From Kalmanozyma brasiliensis GHG001 (Eukaryota > Basidiomycota > Ustilaginomycetes > Ustilaginales), in assembly GCF_000497045.1 (NCBI RefSeq), contig NW_015961954.1:248001-312000 (forward strand): 64,000 nt of DNA. The letters are read 5' to 3'. Positions 32,601 through 41,900 of the stretch are shown here, in pieces. The notes under the pieces are model-generated. The model was not told the origin of the DNA and did no database searches. It saw nothing but the letters and a program-made list of their open reading frames with translations. A program made the translations under genes and the position numbers. Numbering within the stretch: the stretch's first letter is position 1; each line of letters begins with the position of its first letter.

Positions 32601-32772
32601 ACCATCCTCCTTCGCTATCTCTCCTTCCGCAACGTCTGGTCAGCCTCGATAACGAACAAGTACGAAACTCGATCTGCTCGATAACACGATCACCACCCCC
32701 TGATTTGCGCACCCACCGGGCACCAAGCCAACGCAAGGAGCTCAACTACGACCCCACAGAACTTTCGCAACA
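29696..32772. other. 3-kb gene-poor region upstream of the kinase
   Basis: Only short frames occur. The left part is the promoter of the kelch gene. An AT-rich tract of A/T runs lies at about 30608-30637. A short - strand frame near 31150-31260 reads like a protein fragment (APGYGDFRQWLRGINKK) but has no support beyond composition. From about 31900 to 32770 the + strand is strongly pyrimidine-rich and without a long gene-like frame, consistent with a very long 5' leader for the kinase at 32773. A non-coding RNA or unrecognised small gene cannot be excluded. Confidence 0.4.
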
Positions 32773-34980
32773 ATGGATCGATTCGACGTAATCAACTTTG
32801 CCGACCTCTCCGGGCCCAACGGTGGTGATTGGGTCAGGATCGGCGGCGGAAGTTTTGGTGTCGTTTTCAAGGGAGAATACTTGGGCACCGAAGTCGCCAT
32901 CAAGGAGGTCCTTCCAAACAACACGTATGATGTCGAGAAGTACTTTGAACGCGAGTGCGTTCTCATGAAGGAAGCTCGTCACCCCAACATCGTCCAGTAC
33001 ATCGGCCTCACCAAGAGCCCAGGCCTCGATGGCAGGATCTACATCATCTCGGAATTCGTCGGCAGCAACGTTCGCTCCTACCTCGCAGATCACAACAAGC
33101 CCTTCCCGTGGCGTTTGCGTATGAGCTTTGCTATGGACATCTCACGTGCTCTCGCCTATCTCCATGCACGCAACTGCATGCACCGCGATCTCAAGGGCGA
33201 GAACCTCCTCATCACCGCAAACGAGCGCATCAAGGTCTGCGACTTCGGCTTTGCACGCATTGCGGCACGCAACGAAGACGAGATGCGACGAATCAGCTAC
33301 TGCGGCACAGACGGCTACATGTCGCCGGAGATCCTCCTCGGTGTCGACTTCGGTCTGCCCTCAGATGTCTTTTCGCTTGGTGTCATCTTTGCCGAGATCG
33401 CCTCTCGCCATCTGGTCGATTCCTACACATTCAAGCGTGTCATGCCCACCTTCGGCTTGGATGCGGACGAGGTGCGCGAGATGGCATCAGAAGGCTGCCC
33501 AGACTCCTTCATCCAGCTTGCTCTTGACTGCGTGGAGGAAGACCCAAGGTACCGTCCCGACATGCGCCAGGTGGTCTCTAGACTGGCCGAGATCGAGCGG
33601 GAAGTGCTGATGCGCGAAGAGGCAGAGAACCGTTATGCCATCGGCAGTGTCCGAGGCGCCACCATCCAGTCCATCATGGGCACCAAGCTCAAGCGTGCTG
33701 CTGCGCCAAGACTGCCCAGCTTCAACGGCGCTCTCAAGCTCAATGGCACCACATCGCGTGCAGGCTCGGACGACAGCGGCGACGAGATCGAAGAGGCGCT
33801 CGCAGCACTCGAAAAGATTGGTGTCGAGCCGGACCATGCCGCGGCGCCGGGTGCCATCAAGGGTTCCAGCACGCTCAAAGTTGCGGGCCACGGCAACCCT
33901 TGGTGGAGTGATGACGCCGCCGAGGCTCTTCCCAGCATCAATCGAAGCTGGCTCGCTTCGCCAGGCGCTGCTGCAGACAGGATGCGCCAGGAGTCCGAGG
34001 CTGGCTTGCTCGACAATGCCGACTACGCCGAAAGCGACTACAGCACGTCGGTGGTGCGTTCCTCCAAGATGACGGCAAGGCATGCCCCATTGGCCATGCT
34101 CGACGAGCGACCTTCTACCCTCTCCATCAGGACGCTGCGTCAGGGCGATTCGCCGCTGCTCATCCCGGCTCGTCGCGGTTCCGCCGATCTGTCCGCCATT
34201 CGAAGAGGGTCCGAGTCAGCAGCCATGCTCTCGCCCACTCGAAGAGGATCGAACGATGCATCCACCTTGCTTGCAGCCGCTCGACGAGGCTCGGCCGATC
34301 CCGCGATGGCGCTCGCAGCCGCACGAAGAGGTTCGACAGAAGCCTCGATGCAATCATACATGACCGCCCGCACCCACCGACCGGACACGTCGATGGCCCT
34401 TGCCACAATCGCCTCGGTCAACTCGGGTCAGATCGAGCCCGTTCCCATCCACCATCGCTTCACATTGGTCAAGAACGGCACCCGTCGACCCAACAACGTC
34501 GTCGCTGCAGCACAAGCCATGGCGAGCGGAAGTGCGCATCAGCACCAGCACGTCAGCAGCTACCCTTCCCTCGTGCCGCCCGCCGTCATGCTCAGCAACG
34601 CGCTCGCAAAGTGCTGGGTGTGCGGCAAGCGCATGGGCTGGAAGCCGTTCATGGACTGCGATGACTGTCCCTACAAGACGCACGTCGCTTGTGCCGAGCT
34701 GGCCCCGCCCACGTGTCAGGATCTGGCGATCCCTCTCAGTGGCGCAGCGGGTGGAAGCCATGTGCAGCCCGTGCTTTCGCCACACAACGCGTCGAGGAGG
34801 AACTCCAAAGCCACTGATGTCGGCGACCAGAGAGAGATCTCCGCCGCGGCAGCTGCCCTGCGCAGAGCCTCGCTGGCCGACTCGATCGACGAACCGGGCT
34901 CTCCGCAGATGGGCAAGCCCAAAACTAAGAAGAAACTCTTCGGCGGCGCCGCGATCAACAAGAGCGCCGTTCGCGCTTGA
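32773..34980 (+). CDS. TKL-type protein kinase with RRGS repeats and C-terminal C1 domain
   Basis: This intronless 735-residue protein has an N-terminal kinase domain (about 18-280). The G-loop is IGGGSFGVV at 23-31, the VAIK lysine is K44, the catalytic loop is HRDLKGEN (D139), DFG is at 157-159 and the activation segment ends GTDGYMSPE. The HRDLKGEN loop and the overall sequence point to the tyrosine-kinase-like Ser/Thr group (LIMK/Raf-like). Residues ~300-555 are disordered and contain five RRGS motifs (separate entry). The C terminus carries a zinc-binding C1-type domain: CWVC at 614-617, CDDC at 629-632, H637, C640 and C648, with HRF at 561-563. The kinase-then-C1 order is the reverse of Raf and KSR. 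It may respond to diacylglycerol or lipid and to a cAMP-kinase input, but both are inference. Confidence 0.93.
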   Translation: MDRFDVINFADLSGPNGGDWVRIGGGSFGVVFKGEYLGTEVAIKEVLPNNTYDVEKYFERECVLMKEARHPNIVQYIGLTKSPGLDGRIYIISEFVGSNVRSYLADHNKPFPWRLRMSFAMDISRALAYLHARNCMHRDLKGENLLITANERIKVCDFGFARIAARNEDEMRRISYCGTDGYMSPEILLGVDFGLPSDVFSLGVIFAEIASRHLVDSYTFKRVMPTFGLDADEVREMASEGCPDSFIQLALDCVEEDPRYRPDMRQVVSRLAEIEREVLMREEAENRYAIGSVRGATIQSIMGTKLKRAAAPRLPSFNGALKLNGTTSRAGSDDSGDEIEEALAALEKIGVEPDHAAAPGAIKGSSTLKVAGHGNPWWSDDAAEALPSINRSWLASPGAAADRMRQESEAGLLDNADYAESDYSTSVVRSSKMTARHAPLAMLDERPSTLSIRTLRQGDSPLLIPARRGSADLSAIRRGSESAAMLSPTRRGSNDASTLLAAARRGSADPAMALAAARRGSTEASMQSYMTARTHRPDTSMALATIASVNSGQIEPVPIHHRFTLVKNGTRRPNNVVAAAQAMASGSAHQHQHVSSYPSLVPPAVMLSNALAKCWVCGKRMGWKPFMDCDDCPYKTHVACAELAPPTCQDLAIPLSGAAGGSHVQPVLSPHNASRRNSKATDVGDQREISAAAAALRRASLADSIDEPGSPQMGKPKTKKKLFGGAAINKSAVRA
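34171..34335 (+). repeat. Five RRGS motifs in the kinase linker
   Basis: Five copies of Arg-Arg-Gly-Ser occur at residues 467, 477, 490, 504 and 518, in units of 10-14 residues that look like decayed tandem repeats (LAAARRGSADPAMA and neighbours). The arginine and serine codons differ between copies (CGT CGC GGT TCC, CGA AGA GGG TCC, CGA CGA GGC TCG), so the protein motif and not the DNA is being kept. RRxS is the classical PKA and basophilic-kinase site. Confidence 0.85.
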
Positions 34981-35277
34981 ACAACACTCACTCCCTTTCA
35001 CCGTCTTTCTAGCATTCCTAACGATTTTCTCACGACCCCACCTCGACCAGACGGTCCCGGACTATGACTCGCACTGCTCCATCTAGAATCCTCTCTCGCA
35101 TTTGTACTTCCCACACACACTTTTTCGCATAGATTCGGCGCTCTCTTCTCTCGCTCTCTTTTGAACAATGCAACTTCTTGATCCCGACTCTTCTACGGTG
35201 CTCAGGCTGCAAGTGTGTATGACATGACGTGAGAATTGCAAATGGAATTCGAAGTGAAAGGGAAACAGCAGAGAAAC

Positions 35278-36990
35278 TTAGTGACCGCCAGCGCGTCTTG
35301 CCTTGCCGGGTCTCTTCGCGGCGCCGCTCTTCTGCTTGGGCCTGAACCCAGCCTTGCCCGAGGTAACCTTGACCTTGCTACCCCTGGCGCCCTTGGTGGG
35401 GCCAACGCGGAAATCGTTGGTCGACTCGGCAGTGTTGCTCTTGGAATACTTCTTCTTGCCTCCATGACCATACTTTGCATCCCTTGCGGTTCTCGGCATC
35501 TTGGCCTTGTTGGTGGGTGCACGAGGTTTGCCCAAGAACTGCTTGCCCTTCTTCTCCGGGCCACCAATGGCCTCTTCCAATCGAACATCGAAGTCGTCTC
35601 CATCCTCGGCATCGTCCAGCGCACCATGCTTGCGTTTGAGCCCCTGAATTCGTTCCGCCATCTCCTTCTTGTTTCGCACCCGTTCTTGCAGTTTCTCGAC
35701 CTGCACCTTTTTGCCAAACTTCTTGAGCTCGCGCTGCTTTTTGGCCGCTTCGCTCGCCTTGATCGCCGCAGATTCGTCGAGCAGTTTTTGACGGATTCGC
35801 TCCATGTGCTCATCCGTCTTGACCATCTCGGCAAAGTAATCCGTCGGTCGGCTGAAGGGCATCCCCGCCGACTCGACGAGCTTGCGTCCCTCCACCGCAG
35901 CGTGCAGAGCTTGCTTGTAGAAGGAGAGCTCGCGCTCCAGGTCGTTCTCCACATCCGACAAGGTGTGCGAAGAAGGGTAGGTGATGCGCATCGTCTCGAT
36001 CCAGGGTAGCTTGGAGGAGGATTCGGGCGAGTCGAGACGGATTGAGGAGTAGATGCGACGGAGGGCGGATTCGTTGTTGATCTTGATGCGTTGGGTGCGC
36101 GAGGCTTGAGCGGCTTCCGAGAGCTGGATGTCGTCGGGGAGGTCTTCGTAGGGGATGGCTTCTTCGTCATCCTCCTCTTCGGCTTCGGGGTCTTCCTCTT
36201 CGTCTTCGTCGGAGTCTGCGTCGGGGACGAGACCGCTTCGTGCAATGGACGCGGCGAGAGTGTCGCCGTTGGCATTGGGGATGACGCGTGGGATGTCATC
36301 GTCCGCAGCTACCAGCTCTTCGTCTTCGTCTTCCTCCTCGTCGGACACAGCTTCTAACGCCTCTAGCTCCTCGTCATCCTCGAGCTCTTCGTCGTCATCC
36401 TCTTCATCGTCATCCTCCTCCTCGTCTTCATCGCCAGCCAACTCATCCAGAGCAGCCATATCCACCTCATCCAATCCGTCGTCTCCTAGCGCAGCCATCA
36501 GCCGCTGCATGCCCTTCTCGGAAACGTCCTGACCATCCTCGAGATCCGACTCCTCCTCGTCCTCCTCTTCCTCCTCTTCGACCTCTTCCTCCGAGTATTC
36601 AGCAACGATCGGCTCCGCAGTCGCCAGCGCGGACGTGGGTTTGCGGGTCAACTTTGCGTGGCTTGCAGGCACCTTGGCTGGCGAAGCGTCCTTTGTTGGC
36701 GAGGACTTGGCCGTTTTGGGGCTCGCCTTGGTCGGTGTAGTGGCGGGCGTTTTGGTCTTCTTGCTCTTCGATGGAGAGTCCTCCGCAGTTGTAGGGGTGA
36801 TAGGAGCCTTTTTGGAGGACTTCGAGGGCGTAGAGATGGACCCACCCTTTTTGAGCGGTGACGGGGTGCGGATGCCACCGGTAGCCTTGGCCTGAGCACG
36901 CGTCATGCGGCTCGGTGAGGCGGTGGATGGCGAGGCAGCAGGTGTACCGTTGGCTGCCTTCTTAGGCGTCGACTTTGGTGTGGCCGGCAT
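35278..36990 (-). CDS. EBP2: rRNA-processing protein EBP2
   Basis: The protein is 570 residues from the ATG giving MPATPKSTPKK; a longer frame upstream begins only with TTG. The N-terminal ~140 residues are Lys/Pro/Ser/Thr-rich. A very acidic block follows (about 145-290, long Glu/Asp runs). The conserved Ebp2 core spans roughly 335-460, with FYKQALHAAVEGRKLVESAG, RPTDYFAEMVKTDEHMERIR and KKQRELKKFGKKVQVEKLQE. The C terminus is basic and Gly-rich (KYGHGGKKKYSK, ending in KRPGKARRAGGH). EBP2 acts in the nucleolus in 60S subunit assembly and 27S pre-rRNA processing, partnered with Rrs1 and others in yeast. It is longer than yeast EBP2 (about 427) because of the N-terminal and acidic expansions. 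It is intronless and convergent with the kinase gene. Confidence 0.93.
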   Translation of the reverse strand: MPATPKSTPKKAANGTPAASPSTASPSRMTRAQAKATGGIRTPSPLKKGGSISTPSKSSKKAPITPTTAEDSPSKSKKTKTPATTPTKASPKTAKSSPTKDASPAKVPASHAKLTRKPTSALATAEPIVAEYSEEEVEEEEEEDEEESDLEDGQDVSEKGMQRLMAALGDDGLDEVDMAALDELAGDEDEEEDDDEEDDDEELEDDEELEALEAVSDEEEDEDEELVAADDDIPRVIPNANGDTLAASIARSGLVPDADSDEDEEEDPEAEEEDDEEAIPYEDLPDDIQLSEAAQASRTQRIKINNESALRRIYSSIRLDSPESSSKLPWIETMRITYPSSHTLSDVENDLERELSFYKQALHAAVEGRKLVESAGMPFSRPTDYFAEMVKTDEHMERIRQKLLDESAAIKASEAAKKQRELKKFGKKVQVEKLQERVRNKKEMAERIQGLKRKHGALDDAEDGDDFDVRLEEAIGGPEKKGKQFLGKPRAPTNKAKMPRTARDAKYGHGGKKKYSKSNTAESTNDFRVGPTKGARGSKVKVTSGKAGFRPKQKSGAAKRPGKARRAGGH

Positions 36991-37604
36991 CGTGTGTGTA
37001 TGCTGATCCAAAACGTTGGTGGATGAGGTAGGATGGAGCGCAAGGGTGGAAGTTCAGCTACCCTGCTGCGCCGAATTTTCTCCACTCGAACGCCAAAAAA
37101 AGTTGCCTTCCAGAAAAATTCGAGGCGAAGTTCGACCCTGATTATGTCACCCCCTGTCACCTTTCAAGCTCCCACAGTCTTAACAGCTTGGGAATTTTTC
37201 GGATGAACCACGGCACGCGGCAGGAAGCGGCGATGAATCAGCGCTGCATGTGCCTGGGAAGCCGCACTCTGTCCTGTCAACTTGCGCCCTCGAGGCTGAG
37301 TGAGCCCGCATGGCTCTGCGGCGAGCTCGGGTTCGCAGTGGCTTGGCCATTCGGCTCTGTGGTTGAGATCCGAACGGTTGGTCGCGTGAACGGGGGCCTG
37401 ACGTCAAAGCGCGCTGCAGTTCTTCCGACCCAGGCGGGTTGATGTCAGGACGCTGTCTCGCTGCTGTGGCTCGTGTGCTGATTGATACGAGCAAACTGGC
37501 AAACCGGTCTGCTGCGCCGCGGTCAAACGTATATAAACGATCCCCTCACCTGTCGCTTCCTTCTCCCACCCCAACCCGTTTCATCACAGCACAACTCAGC
37601 CAAC
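36991..37604. other. Divergent promoter between EBP2 and the small hydrophilic-protein gene
   Basis: About 610 bases separate the outward-facing starts. The right end holds a TATATAAA element; the left end just upstream of EBP2 has an A-rich patch. No gene is evident in it. Confidence 0.45.
37530..37537 (+). promoter_or_regulatory. TATA box of the small hydrophilic-protein gene
   Basis: A perfect TATATAAA ends 67 bases upstream of the ATG at 37605, followed by a pyrimidine-rich leader (CACCTGTCGCTTCCTTCTCC) with no upstream ATG. This is one of the clearest core promoters in the window. Confidence 0.65.
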
Positions 37605-37892
37605 ATGGAGAAGACTTTCAACGACCCCGCCCAGAGCCAGCAATTCTCGAGCGATGCCGAGAGGCAGAAGGCCAACGAGCAGCGCGCCCAGCAGGGCGAA
37701 CCGCAGATTCCCGGTGCTGCCGGACGCGAGTCTGTTCCTACCAAGGATCCCAAAGGTACGCTTCTCACCAACCATGCTTTTGATATACTTGATTGCTGAC
37801 CTCACCATGCTTGTTCTGCGGAAACAGAGTTCGACGTCCGTGGCGGGCCCGGATCGATGGGCAACAAACCCGTTCAAGACCCTGTCATCTAA
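37605..37892 (+). CDS. Small hydrophilic protein of unknown function, two exons
   Basis: Exon 1 (37605-37755) and exon 2 (37828-37892) join over a 72-bp intron (donor GTACGC, acceptor CAG) to 71 residues. The protein starts MEKTFNDPAQSQQFSSDAER, is rich in Gln, Glu, Lys and Pro, and ends EFDVRGGPGSMGNKPVQDPV-Ile. It has no Cys, Trp, signal peptide or membrane segment and is probably disordered. The Gly-rich end GGPGSMGNKPVQDP looks conserved by its unusual composition, but I cannot name the family. The TATATAAA promoter and pyrimidine leader suggest strong or inducible expression, as for hydrophilin-like stress proteins; this is inference. The donor GTACGC is less standard than most here. Confidence 0.75.
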
Positions 37893-37950
37893 TCTAATGC
37901 AAAACGAATGACCATTAACCCTCAAGCATTGACATGACTGTGTGCACTCC

Positions 37951-38740
37951 CAACGAGCGTCCTGCTCTGTACAGTCGCGTCCAAAATGTTCCACATCCAC
38001 CACGCGCGGAAATTAGGCACTTCACCAGTGTAGATTTGTGGAAATGACAATCGCTCTTCCCAGCCAGTATAGCTCTCTTCTCAAGACTACAGCCTCAAAT
38101 CTGTTGGTGAGAAAGTCGTACGTATGCCCTGTATCAACGCTGTCCAGTTATCAGATAAAATCTAGCATTTTTATCGCAAACAAGAGATGGGTTTCTGTGA
38201 GAGATGTCAAAAAATGCGAATTTGACTGCTGAAGTGCCTTCATGCAGGTTCATGCGCGAGCAAAACTGGACCAAAAATGGACCTCAACATTAGGAACGTT
38301 CATGCCACTTGCTACGGTCTTAACCAGCATACTCTTGGTGAAAGAGTTGTAGATCTACATAAGATGAACCTGCCAACAAGTTTTCAGGTTGATCTGACAA
38401 CTTTTGTATTAGTACAGTACTCGATCAAGTGGAAGAGCATGGATTTTTACATCACTGCGCTCTGCAAATGAAAAGAGCGAATTTGGACTCCAGTTTTTTC
38501 TCACATCTTCAGCATCCTACAGTAAAATGAGCGTTCTTTGTATGCTAATGACGCTTGTCTTGATCCATAGTGACGGACAGCAACTACAAGTACCAGCTTT
38601 CAGAAAAATGCTATGCCAACTTTGACCTTAGTATGGTGTTCGTTCCAATAAGATGTGGTTGAAGTGCATACCTCTGATAAAGTGCCTGCGGCAGTTCTCA
38701 AAATTATGTGGAACATTTTGGACGCGACTGTAGCTCGTTG
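37951..38740. repeat. AT-rich element flanked by inverted repeats
   Basis: A 27-bp sequence at 37970-37996 (contains CGCGTCCAAAATGTTCCAC) recurs exactly as its reverse complement at 38706-38732. Outside it the octamer CAACGAGC (37951-37958) is mirrored by GCTCGTTG (38733-38740), with 11 extra bases on the left only. Inside, weaker mirrored similarity continues (AGGCACTT). The ~710-bp spacer is visibly AT-richer than any neighbouring gene, has no long frame, and contains diverged internal repeats around AAAACTGGACC and GAAGTGCCT. It looks like a decayed non-autonomous DNA transposon or other foldback element. No clear target-site duplication is visible at either edge, so the element type is uncertain. 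Confidence 0.65.
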
Positions 38741-38996
38741 CGTGGCGAGATCGCGCACCCCTCGACTGCGACGCAAGCAGAGGGCGTCGAGCACCAAGAT
38801 GAGCCAAAGCATGCTCACACTCACACGATCAAAGATGGCATCCCCGATCGTCTTGACGCTTCAGAGTCGCATTCATGTCGAGAGCTGCACACATTATTGA
38901 ACGTTTCCTCGAAACGAATGTTTGCACCACCCTACGAAGAGTGAAACACGACCTGGTATCAACATCCTTGAGCCAAAATTACCATACAAAGCCCAC

Positions 38997-41900
38997 TCAA
39001 CCGTCCTTGTGATGTCGCTTGAAAGGATTGTGCAGCTTGGACTTGCGCTTGCTGGGTGTGCCCTGGGACTCGGCGAAGGACCTTGCGTCGTGGTCGAAGC
39101 TTGCGTCTGCCGTTGTTGAGCCCTCTTGATTGGCCGGTGCAGGAATGTTGTAACCGGCGGGGAGGCCTGTGCCGGAAGGAATGGCGGGGAGGCCGTCCGG
39201 ACCGTAGGGGCTGACGAGTTCGCCCGTGGTTGGGTCGAGCAGTGCTTCTTCGCCTGCGGCGATCTCGGCTGCTGAGACCTTGCGGTTGCCTGGACGGATG
39301 ATGCTGCCCACGCCCTTGGTGACGCCTCCAACACCCTTGCCGGCTACACCGACGACACCACCGACACCTTTACCTGCCACACCGACGACACCCTTTCCAA
39401 CACCGAAGCCGGCTTTGCCCACGCCGAGACCGGCTTTGCCGACACCGGTGCCGACGGCCAACGCGCCACCGACTCCAACGCGTCCTACGCCTGCAACTCC
39501 AGAAGTGAAGGTTCTACTGATACTCGTACCCTTTCGTTCGCGATTGGCGACAAAGTCGGGCTTGAACACAAAACGCAGTGTCACCTCCGAGTTGTCGGCC
39601 GAGCCGCTTCCCGTCAGCGGGTAGGTCTTTTCGAAAGGCTCGAAGGGCTCGAGCACCGACAGGTCCACCTGCGCCTTTCCGAGCTTGTCTGGCGTTCCGA
39701 CTTGGTCCCAGTCGTACGCCTCAAACACGGCATCAGCAGCTACTCGCGAAGGTACCTTGAACTCGCCCAGGTTCTCGTTGTAGTCCGGGTTGAGCGTCTT
39801 CTTGATCACCTTGGACTTGGCCATGCGCTCGCCGTTGAGCACGAATGCAAAGTAGGGGTCCGAACGATTGCCGCGGTCCGCAGCTCGAAGGTTGCGAGCG
39901 TGCACCAAGTCGACACGGAGGAAGCCCTGGTTGTTGACGCTCTCGACGGGCTCAAGGTGCAGGTTGATGGGGATGTACCTGCACTCTAGAACCACGCTTG
40001 CCACCTGCGCACCGGCGGCGTTTTGCAGGCGGAACTCGTACTGCGAGTTGAGCGCTTTTTCGAGGACATCCTTGGTGTTGCCCGAGAACTCGGCAAAGAC
40101 GTCATCGTCACCATCGCCCGTAGTCAGCTTGAGATGGAACTTGGACCAGTCGAGCTCCTTGACGACCGACTCGCCTACCTCGTCCCATGTGTGCTGAGCG
40201 GTGCGAGCCTTCTCGGTGGTGTAAGCTGGCCAGTAGCCATCGTCGAAGAGCACCTCGAGGCGAGCATTCTTCTTGTTAGTCGGAAGCTTGCCTTGCAAGA
40301 TGTTGAAGACAATGATACCGGACTGCTCGTTGAGCAGCTGTTGCTTGGACATCGTGACGCCTTCTTCGACCTTTTCCACGGCAGAAGGCGGAGCGCTGGC
40401 ACCGGCATCCTTGACACTCTTGAGCGAAGCGATCGAGTTCTTGTCCTTGACGTGACCTTTGGCGGCCCCCTTGACGGCTGCCTTGACCTCGCTCGCGCCG
40501 TTGGCCTTCTGCGTACCATTGACTGCAGTGTCGGCTCCGGACTCTTCTTCCGCCTTCTCGATGATGGCACCGCTCTTCGCCGCCGCCTCGTTCTCGCGTT
40601 CATCGAACTCGGCGCCCTTGATGCTGACGGCCGGGAGGAACTCGCAGTCAAACTCGATCTGTCCCTTGTAGATGCCGCGTCCAAGGTGGATCTTGTCCTT
40701 GTGAGCATGCTTGCCGGTGCCGCTGTACCTGAGGCGTGGGTCCAAGCCAGCCGAATCTTTTGCGAGCTGAGCCACATCGACCTCGACGTTGCCGAGAGAG
40801 CGGTCCTTGCCCGTGTTCTGGTAGTCCATGACCTCGATCGTGATCTTTTCACGCAATGAGTGGACGGGAGCGTAGAGGATCTCGTTCCACTCTGGGTTGA
40901 GATTGTTGTTGACGATCGTGGTACCGTCGACGGCTTGTCCTCGAGCACGCAGCTGCACATACGGATCCGACTTGCCACCGGTCATGCCTTCGACGTTCTT
41001 GACGTCGGTCGCACGCTTGATCCAGAACTTGACAGCGCCGATAGCGGGCGTGTAGCCGCTGCTGCCGTTCATACTGCCGGACATCTGTACTGGCTTCCAT
41101 TGCGCTGACATGCGCACTCGACCATTCTTCGAGTTCTTGAGCGGGAACCAATCCTGCTGCTTCTCTTTGGCTGCGAGCAGATCGTCGAGGCGGATGCTGA
41201 CGTACGCTACAACAGGGTCGGCACGCAGATCGCGGTCATCGAGAATCTCGACGGTAATGACAGCCTTCTTGCGATCAGTGACGAGAAACTCGGTGGGCAG
41301 CTCGAAAATGGGGTTGGTGGTGCGCTTGATGACGATGGTGTCCTTGACCTGCTGGCCATTGAGCTTGATGCGTCCCTTTGGACACAGCTCACCGCTGAAG
41401 CCAGAACGCTTGTCGAGCTCCTTGGCTTGATGCAAGGTAAAGCGCACCACTCCTGATCGGGTTTCAGGCAGGGGCTTGAGCTGACCGTCCTCGCCAGTCT
41501 CGGGTTTGACGACAGGATAGTAGGAAAGCGAGTATTGCACCTCGCCTCGCTCCTTGGCGTCGAGAATGATGGGTGTGCTCAAGTTCTCCTGCTCAGAGCC
41601 GTCCATGAGCTCCTTGAGGTCGAAAGCAGCCTGGCCCAAAGTGGAATCGGGACGATGCTCGTTGAAGTCCATGACAGCCATGGTGAGCATGCCGTTGAGG
41701 TTGTTGAGCAGCACAAACTTGGTCTCCTTGTACTGCGGGTTGGAGGTGCCTCTCTTGGTCGAGGTCTTTGCCAGCACCTCGCGATTGTCGATAGAGAGCG
41801 TGACATATGGATCAGGCGTACCGCCGCCCAGCTTGACTCCCTTGAGGTTGCGCGCTGACCAGATGTTGACTTGAAGAACTCCGATAGCAGTGTCGAGCGG

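Noticed and set aside
32773..34980. Raf or KSR orthologue for the C1 kinase
   Set aside because: No Ras-binding domain is seen and the C1 domain is C-terminal; only a general TKL assignment is supported.
40023..40859. 278-codon + strand frame opposite the tricalbin
   Set aside because: Antisense shadow of the C2-domain coding sequence.
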